Shown in pieces: positions 26,633 to 35,275 of a stretch of DNA of 64,000 bases. How positions within the stretch are numbered: the first letter of the stretch is position 1; each line of letters opens with the position of its first letter. The DNA is taken from NCBI RefSeq assembly GCF_031846165.1, contig NZ_JAVRIE010000001.1:992001-1056000 (forward strand). Direction: 5' to 3'. The stretch is from Glaciecola blandensis. GTDB taxonomy: Bacteria; Pseudomonadota; Gammaproteobacteria; Enterobacterales; Alteromonadaceae. The position numbers and the translations under genes are program-made. The notes under the pieces are model-generated. The model was not told the DNA's origin. It was given only the letters and a program-made list of their open reading frames with translations, and made no database searches.

Positions 26633-29047
26633 TTACTCGTCACCGCCACCATTGACTATGTTCGCAATGTTGTACAGGCGATTGACGGCAAGATAGTGGA
26701 TGCTTTTCTTAGGATAGCGCGACTTCGTATTTAGTTCGCCAGCTTCTCTATCCATCAGTATCGATAAAGTTTCGTCAACCGTGCTCGCGGCATAGATATG
26801 AAATAGGCCTTGCTCTACGGCTTGAATAATTTCGTTATCTAACATCAGATTGAGTGAGTTAGACTTGGGAATAATAACACCTTGTTTGCCGTTCAAGCCA
26901 CGCTGCAAACAGAGTGAAAAGTAACCTTCCACTTTTTCATTCACACCACCTACGGCTTGTACTTCACCATACTGATTGATCGAGCCAGTTACCGCTATTC
27001 CCTGCTGAACAGGTACTTCGGTTAACGCAGAAATTAACGCTACAAGCTCCCCCAGCGAGGCGCTATCGCCATCGATATAACCATACGATTGTTCCAACGC
27101 AATATTCGCCGACAGGGTTAGAGGGAAAAACTGCGCATACTTATGTCCCAAGTAACCTGTCAGTAACATGACGCCTTTGGAATGAATGGACTGCCCTAAT
27201 TCTACTTCGCGCTCGATATCAACCACACCATTACTTCCTGCATAAACAGTTGCGGTTATCCGAGCAGGTGTACCGAAGGCGGTATCTCCGACTTCTAATA
27301 CAGTAAGACCGTTGACTTTACCTACCGCTTCACCTTCAGTGGCAATCAGTACATGACCCTCTTTGATATCTTCAAGAAGTGACTCACTGACTCTGCCTGT
27401 GCGATTTTTCTTAGCTGCCAATGCTGATTCAATATGAATGGCGTCGAGAACTTGTTCCCCTGCTTGTGTGCAGAAATAATTCGCTTCGTTAATCAACTCG
27501 ATAACGTCGGCAAAGCGAGCGCTCAACTTGGTTTGATGCTCGGCTAAACGCAAGCTGTACTCGACTAAGCGATTAATTGCACTGGCTGATACAGATTCCA
27601 AACCAAGTTTTCGAGTATGCGCTTTAGTGCGCGCAACAAAATCATTCAGGTTTTGCTGATTTAGCGGGATCTCATGATCAAAGTCGACCAAGACTCTAAA
27701 TAACTCTTTAAATTCGTCATCATAATCCTGTAAAGCGTAATAAAGCTCACGCGAACCTAAGAGGACAACTTTCACGTGCAAAGGGATCACTTGCGGGGTT
27801 TGCGTAATTGAATTCACCATCCCCACATCTTGCTGTGGTAATTCCATTTTCAACTGACTAAACTTGAGGGCTAACTTCAAAGACTCCCAAACGTAGGGTT
27901 GTTCCAGCAATTTATCTGCATCTAACAATAAATAACCACCATTCGCCTTGTGCAAAGCCCCCGGCGTAATCATTCTATAGTTTGTATAAACACTGCCCTG
28001 CACGCTGGTATACTCGATTTTACCGAACAAATTTTGATGGCTAGGGTTAGCTTCATAGACAATCGGCGCCCCCGCATCTAAAGAGTGACGCACTAGTACA
28101 TTAGGCACATAGGTATCGACTAAAATTGCACGCTTATCAAAGTCTTCTTGTTTCTCTTCTTTGGACACGGGTGCGAGTAATTCCGTAACTGTATCGATCA
28201 AATGGGGCTTGAGCTGGCGTAAATGCTTTAGAATAGCAATATCGCCAGAATGCTTATGCTCTAATTCTTTCAGCAATGGCCGAATACCCTGTTCGGCGGT
28301 TTCTTGCTTTAGCTTTCTTAGTTGCTCGGCACCTTGTCGTTGCCATAGCGGGACTTCGATCAGAGCTTCACTTAAACAGTCTTCCAGTTCATCAATCAAG
28401 TCATAGTATGTTTGGCGTTCTTCATCGCCTCGTTGAGCAAAGTCTGTATCGCTCATCGGCTTACCGTCGATGATTGGTGAAAAGCTTATACTGCCGCCCT
28501 CTTCTAGTAAGGCAACACCTTTGTTTAAAGCAATTTTCTCGACCGCATCAATTGCTTTGTCATATCGCAATTCTGTCGCTCGGGTGATCGCCGCTTTTTT
28601 GCGCTGATAACTTGGATTCTCAAACACAGCAGGGAACGTATCGAGTAATTCATCAAGCAAACTTTCAATATCTTTTACGAAGCCTTTGCTCTGGTTTGTA
28701 GGTAATTGCAAAGCAATCGGCTGACGCTCATCTTCAAAATTATTAAGGTAACACCAATCATTTGGAGTCTCTTGGTGCTGTGCTTGTTGACTGATAAAAC
28801 TATGTACCAAGGTATAGCGCCCTGTTGCTTGCTCACCCATTACATAAAGATTATAGCCTGTAGAATTTACGCCAAGACCAAAGCTAAGGGCTTCTTTGGC
28901 TCGATTTTGGCCAATTAAGGCAGAATCTGCTTCCGGACTTTGCATTGCGATATCGAGCTCTTCTGTGGACAAGGCAGAGTTTAGCTCTGAAGCTGATATG
29001 GATAGTTGTTGTCGCATTTTAGCTAGCGTCGATATCGGTAGTGGCAT
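26633..29047 (-). CDS. Lon-family ATP-dependent protease (LonB/YcbZ-like, AAA_32 type)
   Basis: This 804-residue AAA+ protease is related to E. coli YcbZ but full length. A P-loop-like GEQATGRYT (71-79) has Arg where Walker A usually has Lys, as I recall for this subfamily. A long helical insert (about 130-300) precedes the Walker B-like GGYLLLDAD (370-378). The C-terminal Lon protease domain has the nucleophile in DGDSAS (Ser662) and the general base Lys705 in NEKVEG. It lacks the N-terminal LonA substrate domain. The substrate is unknown. It is divergent from leuS and monocistronic. Confidence 0.9.
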   Translation of the reverse strand: MPLPISTLAKMRQQLSISASELNSALSTEELDIAMQSPEADSALIGQNRAKEALSFGLGVNSTGYNLYVMGEQATGRYTLVHSFISQQAQHQETPNDWCYLNNFEDERQPIALQLPTNQSKGFVKDIESLLDELLDTFPAVFENPSYQRKKAAITRATELRYDKAIDAVEKIALNKGVALLEEGGSISFSPIIDGKPMSDTDFAQRGDEERQTYYDLIDELEDCLSEALIEVPLWQRQGAEQLRKLKQETAEQGIRPLLKELEHKHSGDIAILKHLRQLKPHLIDTVTELLAPVSKEEKQEDFDKRAILVDTYVPNVLVRHSLDAGAPIVYEANPSHQNLFGKIEYTSVQGSVYTNYRMITPGALHKANGGYLLLDADKLLEQPYVWESLKLALKFSQLKMELPQQDVGMVNSITQTPQVIPLHVKVVLLGSRELYYALQDYDDEFKELFRVLVDFDHEIPLNQQNLNDFVARTKAHTRKLGLESVSASAINRLVEYSLRLAEHQTKLSARFADVIELINEANYFCTQAGEQVLDAIHIESALAAKKNRTGRVSESLLEDIKEGHVLIATEGEAVGKVNGLTVLEVGDTAFGTPARITATVYAGSNGVVDIEREVELGQSIHSKGVMLLTGYLGHKYAQFFPLTLSANIALEQSYGYIDGDSASLGELVALISALTEVPVQQGIAVTGSINQYGEVQAVGGVNEKVEGYFSLCLQRGLNGKQGVIIPKSNSLNLMLDNEIIQAVEQGLFHIYAASTVDETLSILMDREAGELNTKSRYPKKSIHYLAVNRLYNIANIVNGGGDE

Positions 29048-29410
29048 GTGTATTCTTTTAATTAAGGCTGCATTCTTAAGCTTTTACGCTCATGTTATTC
29101 AGGTTTTCACTTAGGACTCAAGGTCAGTTGCTCAAAAAACCAACTGCGGATACTCTTTGTGAAAATAGCTTCATCTGCAATGGTAGAGGAAGTGCTAAGA
29201 AAATTCTTCAGTTTTATCTGCTAATGAAGATTTATTTCTTCATTTCAATTTTCGTGTGTTGTTCTATGCTCAGCGGTTTCCTTGCAGTGTGCCAGCATTA
29301 TGACCTCAACTCGGCACAAAGTTTCTTTGCTTATTCTATTGTCGTTCAACCCCTCAACAAGGTATTCTATAAGGCAGAAAATAACAATAAGCCCAGAGAT
29401 TTAGATTTAC
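29048..29410. other. Intergenic region between the Lon-like gene and leuS
   Basis: These 363 bases hold the divergent promoters. A rightward frame (29092-29517) crosses it and runs 107 bases into leuS. It contains a signal-like stretch from 29227 but has no ribosome-binding site and no family. I see no terminator, riboswitch or conserved operator. Confidence 0.6.
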
Positions 29411-32035
29411 ATGGCCAATACAGACCAAAACGAAGTGCAATACAACCCTCAAGAAGTAGAAAAAGCAGCTCAATCCCACTGGGAAGAAACGCAAGTATTT
29501 ACTGCGAAACAAGATGACAATAGAGAAAAGTTCTATTGTATGTCGATGTTCCCTTATCCAAGTGGTCGACTGCACATGGGCCATGTGCGAAATTACACCA
29601 TTGGCGATGTGGTCAGTCGCTTCCACCGTATGCAAGGCAAGAATGTTTTGCAACCAATGGGCTGGGATGCGTTTGGTCTTCCAGCCGAAAACGCCGCTAT
29701 TGATAACAAAACAGCACCAGCGAAATGGACCTATCAAAACATTGAGTACATGAAGACACAGCTTAACTCGTTGGGTTTTGGTTACGATTGGAGCCGTGAG
29801 TTAGCAACGTGTAAGCAAGACTATTATCGCTGGGAACAATGGTTCTTCACTCGCTTGTTCGACAAAGGTTTAGTGTATAAGAAGAATGCCACTGTTAACT
29901 GGGACCCGATTGATCAGACAGTCTTGGCAAATGAACAAGTCATTGATGGACGTGGCTGGCGCTCTGGGGCAGAAGTCGAGCAAAAAGAGATCCCTCAATG
30001 GTTTATTAAAATCACTGACTACGCCGACCAGTTGCTCGCCGACCTTGATAAGCTCAGCGATTGGCCGCAACAAGTTGTAACCGCCCAACGTAACTGGATT
30101 GGTCGTTCAGAGGGCGTTGATGTTACTTTTGATCTAGTCACTGAAACAGCTGGCTTAACGCAAGTTGAAGTATATACGACTCGTCCTGACACACTTTATG
30201 GCGTGTCATATTTGGCGGTTGCAGCACAACATCCTATCGCTCTAGAAGCTGCAAAATCTACTCCTGAAATCGCCGCTTTCATTGAAGAATGTAAGAATAC
30301 CAAAACAACTGAAGCTGATATGGCGACGATGGAAAAGAAAGGTATGCCAACAGGGGTTGAAGTCATTCACCCTCTCACTGGTGAAAAACTACCGATCTGG
30401 ATCGCTAACTTTGTGTTAATGAGTTATGGCTCGGGTGCGGTAATGTCGGTACCTGCGCACGATCAGCGAGACTGGGAATTTGCAACAAAGTACGATCTAC
30501 CCATCTTACAAGTGGTTGAGTTCAAAGCAGAAGACGCCGAAACCGCCAACATCAAGGAAAGCGCATATACAGAGAAGAACAACTTAGTAAACTCTGGTGA
30601 ATATAGCGGACTTTCATTCCAAGCTGGCTTCGATGCTATTGCTGAAAAACTTGCCAGTTTAGGTTTGGGTAAAAAGAGTACGAACTATCGCTTACGTGAT
30701 TGGGGTGTATCGAGACAACGCTATTGGGGTGCACCTATTCCAGTGGTAAACGACGAAGCTGGTAATTCTTATGCGGTTAATGCAGAAGACCTGCCTGTTG
30801 TCCTGCCTGAAGACGTTGTTATGGACGGTGTTACATCTCCTATCAAAGCAGATCCTGAATGGGCAAAAGCGACTCACAATGGCATGCCGGTTACACGAGA
30901 AACAGACACCTTCGATACCTTCATGGAATCATCTTGGTATTACGCTCGTTATGCTTCGGCCCCAAATGATGCAATGTTAAATCCAAATGAAGCCAATTAC
31001 TGGTTGCCAGTAGACCAATACATTGGTGGTATTGAACATGCGATATTACATTTATTGTATGCACGCTTTTTCCATAAACTACTGCGTGACGAAGGCTTAG
31101 TAAGTAGTGATGAACCTTTCAAAAAGCTACTTTGTCAGGGCATGGTCTTAGCAGATGCATTTTTCAATAAAGATGAAAAAGGGAAAGAAATTTGGCATGC
31201 ACCGAAAGACGTTACAGTTGAGAAAGATGATAAAGGACGCATTGTAAAAGCCTACTTAGCTGACGGTACTGAAGTGCAACATGGCGGCATGATAAAAATG
31301 TCGAAGTCGAAAAATAACGGTATCGATCCTCAGTCAGTGATTGATATTTACGGGGCGGACACTATTCGTCTATTTACGATGTTTGCAGCGCCACCTGAGC
31401 AAACACTTGAGTGGATAGATTCCGGTGTCGAAGGCTCCAATCGCTTCTTGAAACGTCTATGGCGATTAGCTCATGAGCACTTCAGCGCATGTAAAGAAGC
31501 GGGAGCTGCACCAAGCCTGCAGCTTGATGCTTTGAGTAAATCTCAGAAAGCTTTAAGACGTGAAATTCATCAAACTATTGAAAAGGTGACGGACGATATA
31601 GGTCGTCGACAAACGTTTAATACGGCCGTTGCAAAAGTAATGGAGCTATTAAATAACCTGCAAAAAGCAAACGTTGAAGACGATCAGGACTTAGCATTGC
31701 AAAGAGAGGGTATTATGGCCATGATCCAACTGCTCAACCCAATCACACCGCATATCTGCGAACAATTATGGCACTTGCTAGATGGTGAAGGTGAATTACA
31801 AACATCTGCATGGCCAGAAGTAGATAAAGCAGCTTTAGTTGAAGATGAGAAGCTGATTGTCGTGCAAGTTAATGGCAAGGTACGCGCAAAGATGACGCTA
31901 GCCGCGGATATCTCAAGCGAAGACGCCCAAGCCGCTGCACTAGCGCAAGAAAATGTTCAAGCGTTTATTGAAGGCAAAACGGTAAGAAAAGTTATTTATA
32001 TTGCCGGTAAACTCGTCAACATCGTTGCCAACTAA
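29411..32035 (+). CDS. leuS: Leucyl-tRNA synthetase
   Basis: LeuS attaches leucine to tRNA-Leu. The 874-residue class Ia enzyme shows HMGH (55-58), a CP1 editing domain (about 225-420) with TRPDTLYGVSYLAVAAQHPI, the catalytic-core DTFDTFMESSWYYARY, and KMSKSKNNG late in the core. The anticodon-binding and C-terminal domains follow. The length is standard (860 in E. coli). It is the first gene of a 13-gene co-directional run ending with lipA. Its ribosome-binding site is weak. Confidence 0.98.
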   Translation: MANTDQNEVQYNPQEVEKAAQSHWEETQVFTAKQDDNREKFYCMSMFPYPSGRLHMGHVRNYTIGDVVSRFHRMQGKNVLQPMGWDAFGLPAENAAIDNKTAPAKWTYQNIEYMKTQLNSLGFGYDWSRELATCKQDYYRWEQWFFTRLFDKGLVYKKNATVNWDPIDQTVLANEQVIDGRGWRSGAEVEQKEIPQWFIKITDYADQLLADLDKLSDWPQQVVTAQRNWIGRSEGVDVTFDLVTETAGLTQVEVYTTRPDTLYGVSYLAVAAQHPIALEAAKSTPEIAAFIEECKNTKTTEADMATMEKKGMPTGVEVIHPLTGEKLPIWIANFVLMSYGSGAVMSVPAHDQRDWEFATKYDLPILQVVEFKAEDAETANIKESAYTEKNNLVNSGEYSGLSFQAGFDAIAEKLASLGLGKKSTNYRLRDWGVSRQRYWGAPIPVVNDEAGNSYAVNAEDLPVVLPEDVVMDGVTSPIKADPEWAKATHNGMPVTRETDTFDTFMESSWYYARYASAPNDAMLNPNEANYWLPVDQYIGGIEHAILHLLYARFFHKLLRDEGLVSSDEPFKKLLCQGMVLADAFFNKDEKGKEIWHAPKDVTVEKDDKGRIVKAYLADGTEVQHGGMIKMSKSKNNGIDPQSVIDIYGADTIRLFTMFAAPPEQTLEWIDSGVEGSNRFLKRLWRLAHEHFSACKEAGAAPSLQLDALSKSQKALRREIHQTIEKVTDDIGRRQTFNTAVAKVMELLNNLQKANVEDDQDLALQREGIMAMIQLLNPITPHICEQLWHLLDGEGELQTSAWPEVDKAALVEDEKLIVVQVNGKVRAKMTLAADISSEDAQAAALAQENVQAFIEGKTVRKVIYIAGKLVNIVAN

Positions 32036-32050
32036 AGGTATACATCTAAT

Positions 32051-32698
32051 ATGCTTAATCATATAGGCAATACACAAGAGAAAGACAGTTTGCTTCAGCA
32101 AACCAGTCTTTCTTTTTGCGCGCTATTCTCTAAAGTGAAAATTGCCTTTGTCCTGGTGATATTTGTGCTAACTCTGCAAGGTTGCGGTTTCAAGCTTCGC
32201 GGCTCACAAGCCTTACCCAGTTTCTTAAACAATGTGGTTATTTTGTCGCAGTTTGATTACTTACCCCTTGCTAGAGCCTTAGATGACCGCCTACCGGTTT
32301 ACCAGTTGAACAGTATTGTAGGTGAGAAAACGATCCCAAGTGGCATTGAGCCAACAACCGTCGTATTAATAAAGCTGCAGCCTGAGGGCTTAGAGCGCCG
32401 CCTACTCTCCGTTTTTTCAACAGGCCAAGTTGCTGAGTATGAGTTAATTTATTCGGTAGAATACGAAGTCATTTTTCCTTTTGCTGAACCCATACAGTCG
32501 AAAATGATTGTCGCACGCGAATATCAAGACGACCCTGATCAAGTGTTGGCTAAATCGCGAGAGCTCGACCTCGTATTAGACCAAATGCGTCAAGAATCAG
32601 CGGACCGCATCATTCGTCTTCTTTCAAGCCAATACACTGAAGCACTGAGTTCAATCGAAGATAGAAAGGCCAGAGCAATTCAGAGCAGAGATAATTAA
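32051..32698 (+). CDS. lptE: LPS-assembly lipoprotein LptE
   Basis: LptE plugs the LptD barrel and inserts LPS into the outer membrane. The 215-residue reading frame holds the lipobox LQGC followed by GFKLRGSQALP, typical of LptE, and a beta-rich domain to about residue 190. The ATG at 32051 gives an unusually long 28-residue segment before the hydrophobic signal. A GTG at 32135 would start VKIAFVLVIF and look more like a lipoprotein signal, but neither start has a good ribosome-binding site. It lies between leuS and holA as usual. Confidence 0.92.
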   Translation: MLNHIGNTQEKDSLLQQTSLSFCALFSKVKIAFVLVIFVLTLQGCGFKLRGSQALPSFLNNVVILSQFDYLPLARALDDRLPVYQLNSIVGEKTIPSGIEPTTVVLIKLQPEGLERRLLSVFSTGQVAEYELIYSVEYEVIFPFAEPIQSKMIVAREYQDDPDQVLAKSRELDLVLDQMRQESADRIIRLLSSQYTEALSSIEDRKARAIQSRDN

Positions 32699-33730
32699 AT
32701 GCAGGTATATCCCAACCGTTTTGAACAGCATGTTCAACAACAAGGACTTAGCCCCTTTATTTTGATCTTTGGCGACGAGCCTCAACAAAAACTAGATATG
32801 ATTGATTGCGTTCGAGCACACGTCAAAACGCAAGGGTTTGAAGAGCGACAAACCTTAGTAGCAGATACCGATTTCAGTTGGTCACAATTGATTGATGCCA
32901 CTCAAACAATGTCATTATTTTCTGACAAGCAATACATTGAATTAACCTTACCGACGGGTAAGCCTGGCGCTGAAGGCAGTAAAGTACTGACAGCCATAAG
33001 TGAAAATCCTTCTCCAGATACAATAATTTTAATCCAAGGTCCCAAAATTGGTAAAGATGTTCAAAAGGCGAAGTGGTTTAAAGCCCTAGATAGCAAAGGC
33101 ATGTTTTCTCACTGCTACCCACTTGAAGGCAAACAATTGCAGCAATGGGTGCAACAACGGTGCCGCGAACAACAAGTCAACGTTACCCCTGCTGGTATGG
33201 CAATGATTTGTGACTTTAGTGAAGGAAACCTGTTAGCTGCCAAACAAGAAATAGAAAAGCTATCCTTGATGTATGGAGACTCTGGTCAAACAGTGGATGA
33301 GAAAATGTTGGCCAATAGTATGGTCGATCAATCTCGTTTCACGGTTTTTCAATTTATCGATGATTTACTTGCTGGTGATATGCAAAAGGCGATAAAAATT
33401 CTCTATCGCTTGGAAAGTGAAGGTGTTGAGCCGAATATTATTTTATGGAGTCTCATTAAAGAGGCGCAAACCTTACTAGAATGCAAATCGATGCAAAGCT
33501 TGGAAGGTAATATCAACTTTAATAAAATGCGGATTTGGCAAAGTAAACAAGGCCTGTATCGAAGCGCTCTGCAAAGATTGTCAGACGCAGATTTACAGTT
33601 AATGATGACGCATTTACAACAAGCCGATCTTATTCTGAAAAGTGAACAAACTCGAAAGCCATTTATACTACTGAGTCATTTAGCTGTCATGTTCATGCCT
33701 GCACCTTTGCAGCATTTGCCATTACGCTAA
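32699..33730 (+). CDS. holA: DNA polymerase III subunit delta
   Basis: HolA is the wrench subunit of the clamp loader that opens the beta clamp. The 343 residues begin VYPNRFEQHVQQ and carry ILIFGDEPQQK (around 22-32), the degenerate AAA+ site of delta. The three-domain architecture continues to the C-terminal collar helices (about 215-335). The ATG follows the lptE TAA directly, indicating translational coupling. The context leuS-lptE-holA-nadD is conserved across gammaproteobacteria. Confidence 0.96.
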   Translation: MQVYPNRFEQHVQQQGLSPFILIFGDEPQQKLDMIDCVRAHVKTQGFEERQTLVADTDFSWSQLIDATQTMSLFSDKQYIELTLPTGKPGAEGSKVLTAISENPSPDTIILIQGPKIGKDVQKAKWFKALDSKGMFSHCYPLEGKQLQQWVQQRCREQQVNVTPAGMAMICDFSEGNLLAAKQEIEKLSLMYGDSGQTVDEKMLANSMVDQSRFTVFQFIDDLLAGDMQKAIKILYRLESEGVEPNIILWSLIKEAQTLLECKSMQSLEGNINFNKMRIWQSKQGLYRSALQRLSDADLQLMMTHLQQADLILKSEQTRKPFILLSHLAVMFMPAPLQHLPLR

Positions 33731-33745
33731 TAAAATAGGCCACCT

Positions 33746-34435
33746 ATGCCCTATTCTGAGCCGAACTCCGCAACATTAACGCCGACCGCTATTTTCGGTG
33801 GCATGTTTAATCCCCCGCACTTTGGCCATTTGCATCCATTGCAAGACGCATTGAACCTATTGTCTTTAAACAAGCTCGCATTGATGCCTTGTCATATTCC
33901 GCCGCACAAAGTAACACCAGAGGTGAGCACAGAGCATCGACTTGCGATGCTTGCTTTGTTATGCGCGGAAGACCGTCGCTTTTGTATTGAAGATATCGAA
34001 ATACGCTCAAACAAAACAAGTTATACAGTTGAAACCCTTAAGCAATTGAAAAAAAGAACACAATCGCCTCTTTGGTTATTCATGGGCACTGACTCATTCA
34101 ATAGTTTACGTTCATGGCATCAGTGGCAGTCACTTATTCAATTGTGTAACATTTTCGTGTTAAAGCGTGGTAGAGAAGCACTACTGCACTTTCCAGAAAT
34201 ATCAGAGTATATGGACTGTAGCGCTAAAAAACCCCTAAATGAAGCGCAGTTACTCAGTTTACACACACAAACTGGTAAGGTAGTTGCATTGGAAACGAAG
34301 TTGCTGAATGTCTCCTCAACTCAAATAAGAAACGAAATTCGTACTCGAAATGAGTCTGAAGCAAAAATCAGCGAAGCATTGTTGCCTGAATCGGTGTTAA
34401 ACTATATCCATAAACACCATTTGTATGAATCATAA
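33746..34435 (+). CDS. nadD: Nicotinate-mononucleotide adenylyltransferase
   Basis: NadD adenylates nicotinate mononucleotide to deamido-NAD in NAD synthesis. The 229-residue protein has the nucleotidyltransferase motif FGGMFNPPHFGH (17-28) and the C-terminal SSTQIR (around 193-198, the ISSTxIR motif). LMPCHIPPHK is also characteristic. It is 15 bases after holA and upstream of rsfS. Confidence 0.97.
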   Translation: MPYSEPNSATLTPTAIFGGMFNPPHFGHLHPLQDALNLLSLNKLALMPCHIPPHKVTPEVSTEHRLAMLALLCAEDRRFCIEDIEIRSNKTSYTVETLKQLKKRTQSPLWLFMGTDSFNSLRSWHQWQSLIQLCNIFVLKRGREALLHFPEISEYMDCSAKKPLNEAQLLSLHTQTGKVVALETKLLNVSSTQIRNEIRTRNESEAKISEALLPESVLNYIHKHHLYES

Positions 34436-34450
34436 ACGATAGGAATCAAC

Positions 34451-34768
34451 TTGAACCAAAGTGAAATCGTAAAATTCGTCGTCGACAAACTAGACGACAT
34501 GAAAGCTAGAGACATCATTGAAATAAACGTAGAAGATAAATCCACGATAACTGACATGCTTATTGTCTGTTCGGGAAATTCTAAACGCCACGTGTCATCC
34601 ATTGCCGAGAACTTAGTCGTTGAAATGAAAGCGGCTGAAATGCCTCCCCTTTCTGTAGAAGGTAAAGAAAGCGGTGAATGGGTGCTAGTCGACCTAGGTG
34701 ATGTTGTTGTGCATGTCATGCAGGATGAAACGCGCGACTTTTATCAACTCGAAAAGCTTTGGCAATAG
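34451..34768 (+). CDS. rsfS: Ribosomal silencing factor RsfS
   Basis: RsfS binds ribosomal protein L14 and blocks subunit joining in stationary phase. The 105-residue single domain shows IVKFVVDKLDDMKARDI, DMLIVCSGNSKRHV and the C-terminal DLGDVVVHVM. The start is TTG at 34451, with AGGAA 5 bases upstream. No in-frame ATG precedes the conserved N-terminus, so the rare start is well supported. It sits between nadD and rlmH as expected. Confidence 0.96.
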   Translation: MNQSEIVKFVVDKLDDMKARDIIEINVEDKSTITDMLIVCSGNSKRHVSSIAENLVVEMKAAEMPPLSVEGKESGEWVLVDLGDVVVHVMQDETRDFYQLEKLWQ

Positions 34769-34791
34769 CCTAGTCAAATCTGGCTGTCACT

Positions 34792-35262
34792 ATGCAAATT
34801 CAAATTGTCGCGGTAGGGAACAAAATGCCCAATTGGGTTGTCGAAGGCACGAATGAGTATATTCGACGCTTCCCTAGAGATATGCCAGTGTCCTTCTTAG
34901 AAGTCACTCCTGGTAAACGCGGCAAAAATGCAGATGTGCAAAGAATTCTGTATGAAGAAGGGCAACGTTGTTTACAACAGATACCAAAGGGAAACAAAGT
35001 AGTGACTTTGGAAGTGTTGGGTAAACCCCTCTCTACACCGCAATTAGCCAAAGAGTTGGACAAGTGGAAAATGGACGGGCGCGATATCAGTTTATTGATT
35101 GGCGGTCCCGAAGGCCTATCACCTGAGTGTCAACAAGCTTCAGAACAACGCTGGTCTTTGTCTAACTTAACGCTACCCCATCCAATGGTTAGGGTTATCG
35201 TCGCAGAGAGTTTATACCGAGCATGGTCTGTCACACAAAATCACCCTTACCATAGAGAGTGA
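34792..35262 (+). CDS. rlmH: 23S rRNA pseudouridine-1915 N3-methyltransferase RlmH
   Basis: RlmH is a SPOUT methyltransferase that methylates pseudouridine 1915 of 23S rRNA. The 156-residue protein has the knot-fold motifs LLIGGPEGL (SAM site, around 101-109) and the C-terminal HPMVRVIVAESLYRAW with YHRE at the end. The length matches E. coli (155). It is 23 bases after rsfS and just upstream of mrdA. Confidence 0.98.
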   Translation: MQIQIVAVGNKMPNWVVEGTNEYIRRFPRDMPVSFLEVTPGKRGKNADVQRILYEEGQRCLQQIPKGNKVVTLEVLGKPLSTPQLAKELDKWKMDGRDISLLIGGPEGLSPECQQASEQRWSLSNLTLPHPMVRVIVAESLYRAWSVTQNHPYHRE

Positions 35263-35275
35263 GTAGAAAAGCATA

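Noticed and set aside
29092..29517. Rightward frame of 141 codons before leuS, with a signal-like stretch from 29227
   Set aside because: It has no ribosome-binding site and no family resemblance, and it overlaps the leuS start by 107 bases in another phase.
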